From contig NZ_OBEB01000009.1 in the NCBI RefSeq assembly GCF_900215315.1, positions 106,002 through 170,001 on the forward strand: a stretch of DNA of 64,000 nt, read 5' to 3'. The translations under genes and the position numbers were made by a program. The DNA is from Arsukibacterium tuosuense. GTDB taxonomy: Bacteria; Pseudomonadota; Gammaproteobacteria; Enterobacterales; Alteromonadaceae. Of this stretch, positions 45,764-55,136 are shown in pieces (positions within the stretch are counted from its first letter, which is position 1; each line of letters starts with the position of its first letter). The notes below the pieces were generated by a model. The model was not told the DNA's origin and made no database searches. It worked only from the letters and a program-made list of their open reading frames with translations.

Positions 45764-46276
45764 TCAGTTACCAGGCAGCAACGGCGCCAGTTTTTGCCAA
45801 TGCTGAAGCTTATCGGCAAAGCGCAGGCTGGCATGCGCCGGGCTGGTGGAAGGCAGTTGCAGTAGTTGCAACCCGTCAGGTAAATGCTGTTTACCAATAA
45901 CCTGTCGCCGGAAACTTTGCCAGGCTTTGCCACCGTTAAAGGCGATAGCAGTGATTTTATTATGCTGCTGCATAAAGCGGGTAAAATCATTAGGCTGCTC
46001 CGCACTTATCGCACTATCCAGGCTACCCTGCCGCTGGCAGTAACCAATCACGTCCCACAGCGCTACCTGCTTTGCCATTAACGCCTGCAGCCGCCCGGGA
46101 TAACTTAAGGTCGGATCAAAATTAAGAATGCTGGCCATTATTGGCCAGAAGGCATTACGGGGGTGGGCGTAGTATTGTTGCTGTTGCAGCGACTTTGCAC
46201 CCGGCATACTTCCCAGAATTAACAACCGTGCATCTGGCTGCGCTACCGCAGCCAGACCACTAAGCAAAGGTAACAT
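45764..46276 (-). CDS. DNA glycosylase of the uracil/hypoxanthine family (UDG family 6-like)
   Basis: A 170-residue protein of the uracil-DNA-glycosylase fold. LLILGSMPGAKSLQQQQYYAHPRNAFWPIM is the N-terminal motif (described in parts: GSMPG, then YYAHPRNAFW), and LPSTSPAHA is the C-terminal DNA-intercalation motif. This pattern is that of hypoxanthine/deoxyinosine DNA glycosylases, which remove deaminated adenine. It is the last gene of the heme operon and its ATG overlaps the hemY stop (TAATG), so it is translated from the same message. Confidence 0.83.
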   Translation of the reverse strand: MLPLLSGLAAVAQPDARLLILGSMPGAKSLQQQQYYAHPRNAFWPIMASILNFDPTLSYPGRLQALMAKQVALWDVIGYCQRQGSLDSAISAEQPNDFTRFMQQHNKITAIAFNGGKAWQSFRRQVIGKQHLPDGLQLLQLPSTSPAHASLRFADKLQHWQKLAPLLPGN

Positions 46277-47355
46277 TAGCGCAGCTCTGGTTGGTACTGC
46301 CGGGCTTTTTGCCAGGCTTGCTGCGCCTGTTGCTGCTCACCTTCCTGTTCAGCCAGATACGCCAGCACCGCATACAAATAACCATTACTTGGGTTATCAC
46401 GTAGCCAGTGCTGAATTTGTTTCCGTAGCCTTAACACTGAATGGCCGAGCGGGATCTGCCTCAAATGTGGCCAGGCCGGCGCTACATCAGCCAGCGACAA
46501 TGCGGCCACCAGCCGCTTTTCTGCTGCATCTGCCTGGCCGGCATTAGCTTCAGCCCAGGCCAGGCCCAGCGCTGCAGCAGCTGATTTACGTTCTTTGGCG
46601 GGTAACGCCTGCCAGTAATCCTGTTGCTGATCAAAGCCGGTTTCACTGCTTAAATGACGAATCGCCTGGGGATAGAGCGCAAAGCGTTGTTGCCGCCAGC
46701 TCATTTTATCAAACCAATGCCCGGTTGCCGCACGACCTGCCGCCACTAACAGCTGCTGCCATTGGCCAGCTTGCTGCAAAGCGCGCAGGTACAATTGGCC
46801 CAGCGCAGCGTCCACTGGCGGTTGCTGCAATAATGCTTCCAGAATCAACACAGCCTGGCTGGCATGGCCCTGATGCAATAGCATCTCGGCTTCCAGATAC
46901 TGGCGACTCGGGTCGTCCTCCGCTAACTCTGCCACCAGACTTTTCGCTTGTTCATATTCCCCGGCATAAAACGCGGCATACGCTGCCAGAAAACGTTTTT
47001 CATGGCGAAAATCACCGCCCGTCAGCGACTGCTGCAACTGACTGGCTGCTTGCGGCCACTGCCGCCTGGCATAGGCATGCAGTCCACTGGCAAACGCCCG
47101 GTTGGCTTTACGCTCGCGGCGGGAATTGAAAAAATTCAGGGAAAAATGTTGAATTCGTAGCAAGTGGCGCACTACTTTGACCAGCAAATACAGCACCAGC
47201 AACGCCGCTATCAGCACAATTGCAAAACCCAGTGCCGTCATTTCAATAACGTAGCCGGCCAGTACCAGTTTGATATAGCCAGGGTTATTAGTTAACACCG
47301 GCCCTAATAACATCGCCAGGGCCAGTATTGCTATTAGCAGAATGGCCTTGATCAT
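46276..47355 (-). CDS. hemY: HemY, heme-operon membrane TPR protein
   Basis: A 359-residue protein with two N-terminal membrane helices (about 3-22 and 40-63) and a cytosolic/periplasmic helical-repeat region, ending YLYAVLAYLAEQEGEQQQAQQAWQKAR, a typical TPR. The FNSRRERKANRAFASGLHAYA segment is the conserved HemY_N end. Its role in heme synthesis is not settled in any species; it is always placed after hemX. It overlaps hemX by 4 bp. It is somewhat shorter than the E. coli protein (398). Confidence 0.9.
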   Translation of the reverse strand: MIKAILLIAILALAMLLGPVLTNNPGYIKLVLAGYVIEMTALGFAIVLIAALLVLYLLVKVVRHLLRIQHFSLNFFNSRRERKANRAFASGLHAYARRQWPQAASQLQQSLTGGDFRHEKRFLAAYAAFYAGEYEQAKSLVAELAEDDPSRQYLEAEMLLHQGHASQAVLILEALLQQPPVDAALGQLYLRALQQAGQWQQLLVAAGRAATGHWFDKMSWRQQRFALYPQAIRHLSSETGFDQQQDYWQALPAKERKSAAAALGLAWAEANAGQADAAEKRLVAALSLADVAPAWPHLRQIPLGHSVLRLRKQIQHWLRDNPSNGYLYAVLAYLAEQEGEQQQAQQAWQKARQYQPELR

Positions 47356-48482
47356 AATTCTGTCTCCGCCATGCTTTGCAGATAATCCTGCAATTGCGGG
47401 CCACTTTGCAATGCTGGCAGCTGTTGTTCGCTGATATCAATGGCGGCCAGTGCCAGTAGTTTTTCACTGAGTTGCCGCACAGCCGGCTCAGTCGCCTGAA
47501 AATGACGCTGCAGCTGATCACTGGCTTGCTGCAAGGCGCTACGATACACCGTAGGCTCAGCCGATAATACGGCCAGCTGTGCCAGCAATAACTGCTGGTT
47601 CAGAGCAATCCGTACCATCAGTTGTTGCTCTTCAGTCAGGCTGAAGTAATCTTCCGGCATCGCCACCCGGGCCGAAAACAACTGCTGCAAACTGCTGTCC
47701 CAGTAATATTTTAAGGTACTGCGCCAGTTTTTCAGTTCGCCCTGCGGCTCTGCCACGGTAACGCTGAGCTCTGATTGCTGCTGCTTCAGCGCTAAGCCCA
47801 TACTGCTTTTGCGCATCTGGGCCAGTTCAATATGTATTGCGCTCAGATCGGGGGTTTTTAACGCAGCCAGCGCGGTTAGATCAGCGGCGATCGCCTGACG
47901 CACGTTAATTAACGAGGCATCATCCAGCTCTGAGAGTTGCTGCTGCGCCCGTTGTAATAACAGGCGCGCACTATTGATATCCTGATTTAACCACAGGCTG
48001 TCATCAGCCCGTTTTAACAGAAACTGAATTTCGGCCAGTGCCCAGTGCCGTGGTGGCGCGCCATCGCTTTGCTGTACCAGCTCGCGCACGGCCTGCATTT
48101 GCTGCTGTAATTGTTGTTGCTGGCGCTGCTGCTCGGCGGATAACTGTTGCTCAAAGGCACTCAGGCTCTGTTGCTGGCTGTTCAGACTTTGCTGCAGCTG
48201 GCTCTGGCTGCTACTTAGCAACTCAGCACTTTGCCGGTTAACGTCCTGCTGGGCTTGTTGCAATTGTTGCTGCTGGTTTTGCATTTGCTGCCATTGCGGC
48301 CACAACCAATACGCTGCCGCAGCCGCCGCAGCCGCTAACAACAGTGAGCAAAGTAATGCCAGCACAGCTATGGCGCGGCCAGCACCGGCAGGGCGTTGTT
48401 CCTGTTCAGCAATTTGCTGTTTCAATTGCTCCAGTGGTGCTGCCGATTCTTCAGCCGGGGTCAACTCTGCCTGCTCACTCAT
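47352..48482 (-). CDS. hemX: HemX, membrane protein of the heme operon
   Basis: A 376-residue protein with a cytosolic N-terminus, one membrane helix (about 40-66, AIAVLALLCSLLLAAAAAAAAYWLWPQW in part) and an unusually Gln-rich coiled coil (about 70-140). Conserved family parts are HWALAEIQFLLKRADDSLWL and YWDSSLQQLF. It is often annotated as uroporphyrinogen-III methyltransferase by name transfer, but it has no SAM-methylase motifs. It overlaps hemD by 4 bp and hemY by 4 bp. Confidence 0.9.
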   Translation of the reverse strand: MSEQAELTPAEESAAPLEQLKQQIAEQEQRPAGAGRAIAVLALLCSLLLAAAAAAAAYWLWPQWQQMQNQQQQLQQAQQDVNRQSAELLSSSQSQLQQSLNSQQQSLSAFEQQLSAEQQRQQQQLQQQMQAVRELVQQSDGAPPRHWALAEIQFLLKRADDSLWLNQDINSARLLLQRAQQQLSELDDASLINVRQAIAADLTALAALKTPDLSAIHIELAQMRKSSMGLALKQQQSELSVTVAEPQGELKNWRSTLKYYWDSSLQQLFSARVAMPEDYFSLTEEQQLMVRIALNQQLLLAQLAVLSAEPTVYRSALQQASDQLQRHFQATEPAVRQLSEKLLALAAIDISEQQLPALQSGPQLQDYLQSMAETEL

Positions 48483-49231
48483 AATATTTCCTTGTTAAGC
48501 TGAATAATTTGCTGCAGCAACGCCTGATCATTGGCATTCTCTGCCAGGCTGATGTGCTGCTGACTTATACCAAGCGCCAATGCCTGCTCCTGCATGCGCG
48601 GGCTTACCAGCAGCCAGTGCCGCTGCTGTAGCCAGGCCAGACCGGCCTCGGGCATTAACGCAAACAGCTGCTGCAAAATTTCGTTACTGGTCGCTACAAT
48701 ACAACGTACCTGCTGTTGCTGCCACAACCGCCATAGCTGAGCACCATCCAGTGGCAGTGGCAACCGGTTGTAACTTTGCACATACTTAACGGTAGCACCA
48801 CGGGCAATTAATTGCTGCTTAATCAGTTCACGGCCACTGTTGCCGCGGACCACCACCACCTGCTTACCACTAACCTGTTGCAACTGTGGTAACGCCAGCA
48901 GGCCTTCGCTACGCTGGTCCTGCGGTACTATTACTTCGCGGCTCGTCCAGCGTTGTAACAGCCCTGCGGTAGTGCTGCCGACCGCAAACAAATGCCCCGG
49001 CAACTGCTGCGGGCTAATTTGCTGCTCCAGCGCATGAACCGCACTGACACTGACAAAAATAACCAGTTCAGCCTGCTGCAGCAAGCTGATGTCTTTCGCC
49101 TTCAATGTCACCTGCTGCGTGGTGATCAGCGGCTGATAACTATAGGCCACACCCAGCTCATCCAGGCTGGCCAGCAAATTGTCTGCCTTACCGGCTGGCC
49201 GGGTGATCAGAAAAGGCGTGGCTATGCTCAT
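48479..49231 (-). CDS. hemD: Uroporphyrinogen-III synthase
   Basis: A 250-residue enzyme that cyclises and inverts ring D of hydroxymethylbilane to uroporphyrinogen III. The family is poorly conserved; here [16 protein letters not shown] at the N-terminus, [13 protein letters not shown] and [23 protein letters not shown] in the middle, and the position between hemC and hemX identify it. It overlaps hemC by 4 bp. Confidence 0.9.
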   Translation of the reverse strand: MSIATPFLITRPAGKADNLLASLDELGVAYSYQPLITTQQVTLKAKDISLLQQAELVIFVSVSAVHALEQQISPQQLPGHLFAVGSTTAGLLQRWTSREVIVPQDQRSEGLLALPQLQQVSGKQVVVVRGNSGRELIKQQLIARGATVKYVQSYNRLPLPLDGAQLWRLWQQQQVRCIVATSNEILQQLFALMPEAGLAWLQQRHWLLVSPRMQEQALALGISQQHISLAENANDQALLQQIIQLNKEIL

Positions 49232-50160
49232 GCGTTTGCCTGATAAACCTGTTGCAAAATAGCACCGGCGCCCTGAGCTAATAACTGCTCGGCAACGGCC
49301 AGACCAATCTGCTCAGCATGCTCGGCATTGCCGGTTTGCTCGGCGCGGATAATCTGGCTGCCATCAAGCGACCCCACCAGGCCCCGTAACTGCAGCTGAT
49401 CCCCGCTAAGCGTAGCAAAAGCACCTATCGGCACCTGACAACCGCCCTGTAAACGCCGGTTCATCGCCCGCTCGGCCAGCACACATAGCCGGGTTGGTTG
49501 GTGCTCGAGCGGCGCCAGCAATTGCTGAATGGTTTTATCGTCACTGCGACACTCAATACCCACCGCGCCCTGGCCATTGGCCGGCAAGCTTTGCTCAGGC
49601 TCAAGGTAACTGGCAATCCTTGCGGCAAAACCAAGCCTGATTAAGCCGGCCGAGGCCAGAATAATGGCGGCAAACTCGCCGTTGTCGAGCTTAGCCAGCC
49701 GGGTGTTCACGTTGCCGCGCAAGTCGCGCACCGTTAAATCTGGCCGCAACGCTTTCAGCTGACATTGCCGGCGCAGGCTGGAGGTACCGACCACGGCGCC
49801 CTGCGGCAACTGCGAAAGATCCTGAAACTGGTTTGACACAAAGGCATCCCGTGGATCTTCACGCTGGCAAATGGTTTGCAGCACCAGGCCGTCCGGAAAA
49901 GCTACGGGGACATCTTTAATACTGTGCACAGCGATATCGGCCCGGCCATCGAGCATGGCGGTTTCCAGCTCTTTCACAAATAAGCCTTTGCCACCAATTT
50001 TCGCCAGCGGTGTATCAAGAATTTTATCGCCCTGGGTCGACATCGGCACCAGCTCTACCTGCAAAGCCGGGTGGTGCCGCTGCAACTCTGCTTTAACAAA
50101 TTCAGCCTGCCACAAGGCCAGCGCGCTTTTGCGGGTAGCAATACGTACAATCTGGCTCAT
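49228..50160 (-). CDS. hemC: Porphobilinogen deaminase (hydroxymethylbilane synthase)
   Basis: A 310-residue enzyme that joins four porphobilinogens. Cys241 in [12 protein letters not shown] holds the dipyrromethane cofactor, [14 protein letters not shown] is the N-terminal block, and [11 protein letters not shown] and [12 protein letters not shown] bind substrate. Its start lies one base after the esterase stop, so it has no room for its own promoter except inside that gene; the heme genes appear to be transcribed from upstream of cyaY. Confidence 0.95.
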   Translation of the reverse strand: MSQIVRIATRKSALALWQAEFVKAELQRHHPALQVELVPMSTQGDKILDTPLAKIGGKGLFVKELETAMLDGRADIAVHSIKDVPVAFPDGLVLQTICQREDPRDAFVSNQFQDLSQLPQGAVVGTSSLRRQCQLKALRPDLTVRDLRGNVNTRLAKLDNGEFAAIILASAGLIRLGFAARIASYLEPEQSLPANGQGAVGIECRSDDKTIQQLLAPLEHQPTRLCVLAERAMNRRLQGGCQVPIGAFATLSGDQLQLRGLVGSLDGSQIIRAEQTGNAEHAEQIGLAVAEQLLAQGAGAILQQVYQANA

Positions 50161-50161
50161 G

Positions 50162-50842
50162 TTAGCTTTCCTTTACGGTCATTAAGCGGCGTTGCAAAAA
50201 GCTGCTGATATCGGCCACTTCCTGCGCGCAAACGCTGTGTTGCATCCGGTAATCCTGCCAGCTGACATTAAAGCCGATGCTTTTTAAAGCATGAAACGCC
50301 TGCTGGCCGGCAGCCATCGGTACTACCGGGTCCTGGCTACCATGGCCGATAAACACCGGAGTTGCCTTATTAGCAGATGTTGCCTCTGCAGCCAGTTTTT
50401 CCGGCGCGCACATATAGGTTGATAACGCCATCACCCCGGCCAGCTTATATGGTAAGCGAGCAAGTAGATGCAACGCTATCACTCCGCCCTGACTGAACCC
50501 TGCCAGCACGATTTGCTCGCTACTCAGACCATCAGCAATCAGTTTATCCAGCAACTGCTGCACTGCGCTGGCCGATTCACGCACACCGGGTTCGTCGGCC
50601 CGGTGCGCTAAATCCATGGTTTTAATATCATACCAGGCACGCATCCGCATGCCGCCATTGACTGTCACCGGCCGCTCGGGTGCATGTGGGAACAAAAACC
50701 GGATTCCGGCATCAGCAGGTAAACGCAACTCCGGCACTATTGGCGCAAAGCCATGGCCGGAATCACCCAGGCCATGTAACCATATTACTGCAGCCTTGAT
50801 TGGGCCATTTGGTTTTACATCAACAAAAGGGAGTAACGCCAT
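50162..50842 (-). CDS. Carboxylesterase/phospholipase, alpha/beta hydrolase
   Basis: A 226-residue cytosolic serine esterase of the EstB/lysophospholipase-like family. [12 protein letters not shown] is the oxyanion motif, [10 protein letters not shown] holds the nucleophile Ser, GSQDPVVP the Asp and [10 protein letters not shown] the His. Its natural substrate is not known. It sits between cyaY and hemC with a one-base overlap to cyaY (TAATG) and one base from hemC, so it is part of the operon. Confidence 0.88.
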   Translation of the reverse strand: MALLPFVDVKPNGPIKAAVIWLHGLGDSGHGFAPIVPELRLPADAGIRFLFPHAPERPVTVNGGMRMRAWYDIKTMDLAHRADEPGVRESASAVQQLLDKLIADGLSSEQIVLAGFSQGGVIALHLLARLPYKLAGVMALSTYMCAPEKLAAEATSANKATPVFIGHGSQDPVVPMAAGQQAFHALKSIGFNVSWQDYRMQHSVCAQEVADISSFLQRRLMTVKES

Positions 50843-51177
50843 TATTCTGTTCCAGCTTGCTGCGGAGCCAACTCCACCGGGCTACCAGCCTGTTTTGAGG
50901 CCGCATCTGACAGCAGTTGCCAGAATTCGCTGCCGCTGCGGTTATCAATCCACTGCTGATTGCGCCATTCAAAATGATGGCCATTGAATTTAGTGGCCAC
51001 CCACAACTGTTGCAGTGGCGGTTGTTTGTTAATAATAATTTTGCTTTGATCAGGAAAGGTTATCGACAATAAGCCACCATGCGATTCGTAGTCTAAATCA
51101 AGCTCAAGTTGCTCAATCGCCTCTTCTACCGCTAACAGGGTATTGTCGGTTAATTCGTCATATTCTAAGTCATTCAT
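50842..51177 (-). CDS. cyaY: Frataxin-like iron protein CyaY
   Basis: A 111-residue protein (start at MNDLEYDELTDNTLLAVEEAIEQL) that binds iron and tunes Fe-S cluster assembly. The acidic first helix and the beta-sheet motifs GGLLSITFPDQSKIIINKQ and QLWVATKFNGHHFEW are the frataxin hallmark. AGGTGA stands at good spacing before the ATG; a longer frame to 51255 would cross the promoter region and the start of the opposite gene. It is placed as the first gene of the heme operon, whereas in E. coli cyaY points away from hemC. Confidence 0.92.
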   Translation of the reverse strand: MNDLEYDELTDNTLLAVEEAIEQLELDLDYESHGGLLSITFPDQSKIIINKQPPLQQLWVATKFNGHHFEWRNQQWIDNRSGSEFWQLLSDAASKQAGSPVELAPQQAGTE

Positions 51178-51190
51178 CTGCGTCACCTGT

Positions 51191-51220
51191 TTGCTTTTAT
51201 CGCTAAGGATGCGATTATAG
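51191..51220 (+). promoter_or_regulatory. Candidate promoter of the lptM-lysA operon
   Basis: TTGCTT and TTATAG spaced by 18 bases lie in the 72-bp gap between cyaY and lptM, 30 bases before the lptM ATG. Both hexamers are imperfect. Confidence 0.4.
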
Positions 51221-51249
51221 AGCGTCAAGCCGTTAAAGAAATAGAAACC

Positions 51250-51462
51250 ATGCAAACGAAGCGCATTTCATCCCAGTTTCTTTTGCCTGCCTGCTTATTG
51301 CTGGGCAGCATTATGCTAGCCGCCTGTGGTCAAAAAGGGCCTCTTACCTTACCACAAGCAACACCAGAAGTGGCAGAGCCGGCCGAAGAAAAGCCGGCAC
51401 AGCCCGGTGTCAATGAAGAACAACCAAGCGCCAGTGAGGAGCCAAGCCGTGGACCACTTTAA
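51250..51462 (+). CDS. lptM: LPS-assembly lipoprotein LptM (YifL)
   Basis: A 70-residue lipoprotein with lipobox LAAC and the conserved start of the mature part, CGQKGPLTLP, the signature of LptM, which helps oxidative maturation of the LPS translocon LptDE. The rest is a Pro/Glu-rich disordered tail. As in E. coli and Pseudomonas it precedes dapF/lysA. The 3' end overlaps lysA by 14 bp. Confidence 0.9.
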   Translation: MQTKRISSQFLLPACLLLGSIMLAACGQKGPLTLPQATPEVAEPAEEKPAQPGVNEEQPSASEEPSRGPL

Positions 51463-52708
51463 TTATCAGCACAATACTTTGCACGCCGAACAGGTGGACT
51501 TGCATAAACTGGCGGCTGAATTCGGCACCCCTTGCTATGTGTATTCTAAGGCAACCATTGAGCGCCATTATCAGGCCTTTGCCAGTGCGGCGGCCGCGCA
51601 TCCACACAGCCTGGTATGCTACGCGGTAAAAGCCAACAGTAATCTGGCAGTGTTAAATGTACTGAGTAAGCTGGGCAGTGGTTTTGATATTGTCTCAGGT
51701 GGTGAACTGCGCCGGGTTATAGCCGCTGGTGGCGATCCGGCAAAAGTGGTGTTTTCCGGGGTGGCTAAAACCGCCGACGATATGCGTTTTGCGCTGCAGC
51801 TGGGTATTAAATGTTTCAACGTCGAGTCAGAGGCAGAACTGGAACGCCTGCAACAGGTGGCCAGCAGCCTGAATATCATGGCGCCGGTATCTCTTAGGGT
51901 GAACCCCGATATTGACGCCAAAACCCATCCTTATATTTCTACCGGCTTAAAAGCCAATAAGTTTGGTGTTGATATTTTAAAGGCACCAGACATTTATCGT
52001 GCCGCAAGCCAGATGAGCCACCTGCAGCTGGTAGGGGTAGATTGCCATATTGGCTCGCAGCTCACCGAAACCCAGCCGTTTTTAGAAGCACTGGAAAAGC
52101 TGCTGCAATTAATTGACGCGCTGAAACAAGATGGCATTCAGCTTAGCCATATTGATATCGGTGGTGGCCTGGGGGTGACGTATGATAAAGAAACACCGCC
52201 CGAACCTTATGCTTATATCAGCAAGGTGGTTGAGCGACTGCAACAGTATCCGGAGCTGGAACTGATTATGGAGCCTGGCCGGGCCATTATGGCCAATGCC
52301 GGTATTTTGCTGACCAAGGTGGAGTTTCTGAAGCCAGGTCAGGAAAAGAACTTCGCCATTGTCGATGCCGCGATGAACGACTTAATCCGACCGGCGCTGT
52401 ACAGTGCCTGGCAGAATATTGTGCCGGTAAGCCAGCAAAGCAGCGCAACTGCCCAGCTGTATGATGTAGTAGGCCCGGTGTGTGAAACCGGCGATTTCCT
52501 TGGCAAAGACCGGATGCTGGCTATTGCTCAGGACGATTTACTGGCCGTGCGTTCGGCCGGGGCTTATGGCTTTACCATGAGTTCTAATTACAACAGCCGG
52601 CCGCGGGTAGCCGAAGTGATGGTAGCGGGCGACCGCTGCCACTTAATCCGGGCACGCGAACAGTGGCAGGATTTATGGCGCGGTGAACAGCTGCTAAGCG
52701 AACAGTGA
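51449..52708 (+). CDS. lysA: Diaminopimelate decarboxylase, GTG start
   Basis: A 419-residue PLP enzyme that makes lysine from meso-diaminopimelate. The PLP lysine is in [25 protein letters not shown] and [12 protein letters not shown] bind the phosphate, and [12 protein letters not shown] holds the active-site Cys. The GTG at 51449, with GAGGAG eight bases upstream, starts at VDHFNYQHN where the family begins. A frame open to 51326 passes through lptM and is not credible. dapF follows after 10 bases, so the last two lysine steps are encoded together. Confidence 0.95.
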   Translation: MDHFNYQHNTLHAEQVDLHKLAAEFGTPCYVYSKATIERHYQAFASAAAAHPHSLVCYAVKANSNLAVLNVLSKLGSGFDIVSGGELRRVIAAGGDPAKVVFSGVAKTADDMRFALQLGIKCFNVESEAELERLQQVASSLNIMAPVSLRVNPDIDAKTHPYISTGLKANKFGVDILKAPDIYRAASQMSHLQLVGVDCHIGSQLTETQPFLEALEKLLQLIDALKQDGIQLSHIDIGGGLGVTYDKETPPEPYAYISKVVERLQQYPELELIMEPGRAIMANAGILLTKVEFLKPGQEKNFAIVDAAMNDLIRPALYSAWQNIVPVSQQSSATAQLYDVVGPVCETGDFLGKDRMLAIAQDDLLAVRSAGAYGFTMSSNYNSRPRVAEVMVAGDRCHLIRAREQWQDLWRGEQLLSEQ

Positions 52709-52718
52709 TAAGGCTTTG

Positions 52719-53549
52719 ATGATAATTAACTTTTCAAAAATGCATGGCCTGGGCAACGATTTCGTAATGGTCGACAGCGTCAGCCAGAATCTGTTTCTGA
52801 CCAAAGAGCAAATTCGCCAGCTGGCGGACCGTAATTTCGGCATTGGTTTCGACCAGTTGCTGATGGTTGAGCCGCCTTATGACCCGGAACTGGATTTTCA
52901 CTACCGGATTTTTAACGCCGATGGCAGTGAGGTAGAACAATGCGGCAATGGCGCCCGTTGTTTTGCCAAATTTGTTCGGCACCGCGGCCTGACCAATAAA
53001 AATAAAATTCAGGTTAGTACCAAGTCGGGCAAAATTACTCTGTATGTAGAACAGGACGGCCAGGTAACAGTTAATATGGGCATCCCGCAGCTGGACCCGG
53101 CACTGGTACCTTTTAAAGCACAGAAGCAGGAAGCTACCTACATTATGCGCGCCGACGAGCATACCGTGCTTTGTGGCGTAGCCTCGATGGGCAACCCACA
53201 CGCCGTGCTGGAAGTTGAAGATATTGCCAGCGCCAATGTGGCAGAGCTGGGCCCGCTGCTGGAAGTGCATGAACGTTTTCCGCAAAAAGCCAACATTGGT
53301 TTTATGCAGGTGCTGTCGCCACAGCATATTAAACTGCGGGTATGGGAGCGCGGCGCCGGTGAAACCCTGGCCTGTGGTACCGGCGCCTGCGCCGCCGCAG
53401 TGATAGGCCAGCTGCAGAAAAAACTCGGGCCACAGGTGCAGGTAGATTTGCCCGGTGGTACCTTACATATTCGCTGGAATGGACCGGGCCAGGTTGTGAA
53501 AATGACCGGCCCGGCTGAACACGTATTTGATGGACAACTTTCGTTATGA
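52719..53549 (+). CDS. dapF: Diaminopimelate epimerase
   Basis: A 276-residue cofactor-free racemase that converts LL- to meso-diaminopimelate. The two catalytic Cys are in [13 protein letters not shown] and [27 protein letters not shown] is the N-terminal signature. The start is ATG at 52719 with AAGG upstream; a TTG one codon earlier is also in frame. It overlaps the DUF484 gene by 4 bp. Confidence 0.95.
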   Translation: MIINFSKMHGLGNDFVMVDSVSQNLFLTKEQIRQLADRNFGIGFDQLLMVEPPYDPELDFHYRIFNADGSEVEQCGNGARCFAKFVRHRGLTNKNKIQVSTKSGKITLYVEQDGQVTVNMGIPQLDPALVPFKAQKQEATYIMRADEHTVLCGVASMGNPHAVLEVEDIASANVAELGPLLEVHERFPQKANIGFMQVLSPQHIKLRVWERGAGETLACGTGACAAAVIGQLQKKLGPQVQVDLPGGTLHIRWNGPGQVVKMTGPAEHVFDGQLSL

Positions 53550-54202
53550 ACGACACCCTGGCTCAGAATAAAGAGGCAATCGCCGCCAGCGTGGTACTGG
53601 ATTATTTGCAGGACCACCCGGAGTTTTTTCAGCAGTATCCGCAGCTGTTACAACATATGCGCCTGCCACATCAACAACGCGGTAGCGTGTCGCTGGTCGA
53701 ACGCCAGCTGGAAATGCAACGGACTAAAATTGCCGCGCTGGAAGATGATATTACCCGCTTAATGTCTGTTGCCCGCCAGAACGAACATATTTTTCATGCG
53801 CTGAACACCCTGCACTTAAGTTTGCTGCAACACCCGTCGCTGGCCGATGCCGAGCAGGCGCTGCAGCAGTTTGCTAAAAGTATGCCGCAGGTGCATGCCT
53901 GCCGGCTGGTATGTCTGCAACCTGACAGCAGTGCCATCAGCCAGTACCAGTTGTTATTATCTCGCCGCTTAAGCAGCGACAATGTGTATCTGGGCCGGTT
54001 AAACAAGGAAGAACAGCAGCCGTTATTTGGCGAGTCCATTCATTCAGTTGCCTTACTGCAAATTGGCAGCGGCCCCGGTTTGGCATTGCTGGCCTTTGGC
54101 AGCGAGCAGGATGATCACTTTCAGCCGGCCATGGACCGGCTGTTTATCCGCCACCTGGCCAAACTGCTATTGCTGGTATTGCCCGGCCATGACGACAGCT
54201 GA
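53546..54202 (+). CDS. DUF484 (YigA-like) GAF-fold protein
   Basis: A 218-residue protein. A helical N-terminus ([20 protein letters not shown], about 15-35) and a coiled coil ([19 protein letters not shown]) lead into a GAF-like domain. This family is always found between dapF and xerC in gammaproteobacteria. Its role is unknown. It overlaps dapF by 4 bp and xerC by 14 bp. Confidence 0.9.
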   Translation: MNDTLAQNKEAIAASVVLDYLQDHPEFFQQYPQLLQHMRLPHQQRGSVSLVERQLEMQRTKIAALEDDITRLMSVARQNEHIFHALNTLHLSLLQHPSLADAEQALQQFAKSMPQVHACRLVCLQPDSSAISQYQLLLSRRLSSDNVYLGRLNKEEQQPLFGESIHSVALLQIGSGPGLALLAFGSEQDDHFQPAMDRLFIRHLAKLLLLVLPGHDDS

Positions 54203-55136
54203 GCCGCGCTGGCAACGTGATTTAGAACAATATCTTAGCTATCTGTGCTTTGAGCGTGGCTATGCCAGCCGCACCTTACAAACTTACCGCCAGCAGCTTA
54301 GCCTGTTTGCCTCCAACCAGAGTGCCCAGACGGCAGGTACAGAGCCAGCCGAATTCAGCTGGCACCAGCAAACAGAAACCACGCTGCAAACCTATCTGGC
54401 TAATGGCCGGCGCCGCGGCCTTAGTGCCCGCAGCCTGGCGTTAACGGTTGCCTCATTGCGCGGCCTGTACCGTTACCTGCAGCAACAGCAGCAGGTGAGC
54501 GACAACCCGGCCCAATACCTGACAGTACCCAAACCCAAGGCCAAACTGCCAAAAAATCTTGATATTGATGCCCTGCAGCATTTACTCAGCTTCGATAGCA
54601 AAAGCGATGTATTGGCGTGCCGGGATAAAGCCATGCTGGAGTTATTTTACTCGTCCGGCTTGCGCCTGGCAGAGCTGGTGGGCTGCAATATCAATGATAT
54701 CGACTGGCGCGAACAGTTAATCCGGGTGCGCGGCAAGGGCAGTAAAGAGCGGCAAATACCAATAGGCTCAGTGGCATTAAAAGCGCTGCAGCACTGGCTC
54801 AGTCAGCGCCATCTGTTATTGGGCGACGCCACCCCGGAGGCGGATCAAAACGCGCTGTTTTTAAGTAAACAACAGCAGCGGATTTCGGCGCGCCAGGTAC
54901 GGCAACGGGTTGAACACTGGGCTAAAGTGCAGGGCCTGGGCCAGCAGCTGCATCCGCATATGCTGCGCCACTCTTTTGCCAGCCACGTGCTGCAATCCAG
55001 CGGTGACTTGCGCGCGGTGCAGGACTTACTGGGCCATGCTAATCTTAGTACTACCCAGGTTTACACCCACCTCGATTTTCAGCATCTAGCTGCGGTGTAC
55101 GACAATGCCCACCCGAGGGCCCGGAAAAAAACCTAA
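54189..55136 (+). CDS. xerC: Tyrosine recombinase XerC
   Basis: A 315-residue recombinase that resolves chromosome dimers at dif with XerD. SAM-like N-terminal domain (about 10-100) and catalytic domain with Arg in SSGLRLAELV, Lys in GKGSKERQIP, HMLRHSFASH (His-x-x-Arg), His in LGHANLSTT and Tyr in QVYTHLDF. The start [12 protein letters not shown] lies inside the DUF484 3' end; the longer frame to 54027 is a shadow. A stretch near residues 40-60 is a little longer than in E. coli. Confidence 0.94.
   Translation: MTTAEPRWQRDLEQYLSYLCFERGYASRTLQTYRQQLSLFASNQSAQTAGTEPAEFSWHQQTETTLQTYLANGRRRGLSARSLALTVASLRGLYRYLQQQQQVSDNPAQYLTVPKPKAKLPKNLDIDALQHLLSFDSKSDVLACRDKAMLELFYSSGLRLAELVGCNINDIDWREQLIRVRGKGSKERQIPIGSVALKALQHWLSQRHLLLGDATPEADQNALFLSKQQQRISARQVRQRVEHWAKVQGLGQQLHPHMLRHSFASHVLQSSGDLRAVQDLLGHANLSTTQVYTHLDFQHLAAVYDNAHPRARKKT

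Noticed and set aside
52734..53327. Minus-strand frame of 197 codons opposite dapF
   Set aside because: Shadow of dapF; His/Phe-rich composition typical of an antisense frame and no start signal.
54027..54188. N-terminal extension of xerC
   Set aside because: The extra 54 residues are Trp/Cys-rich shadow sequence of the DUF484 gene; XerC homology starts at 54189.
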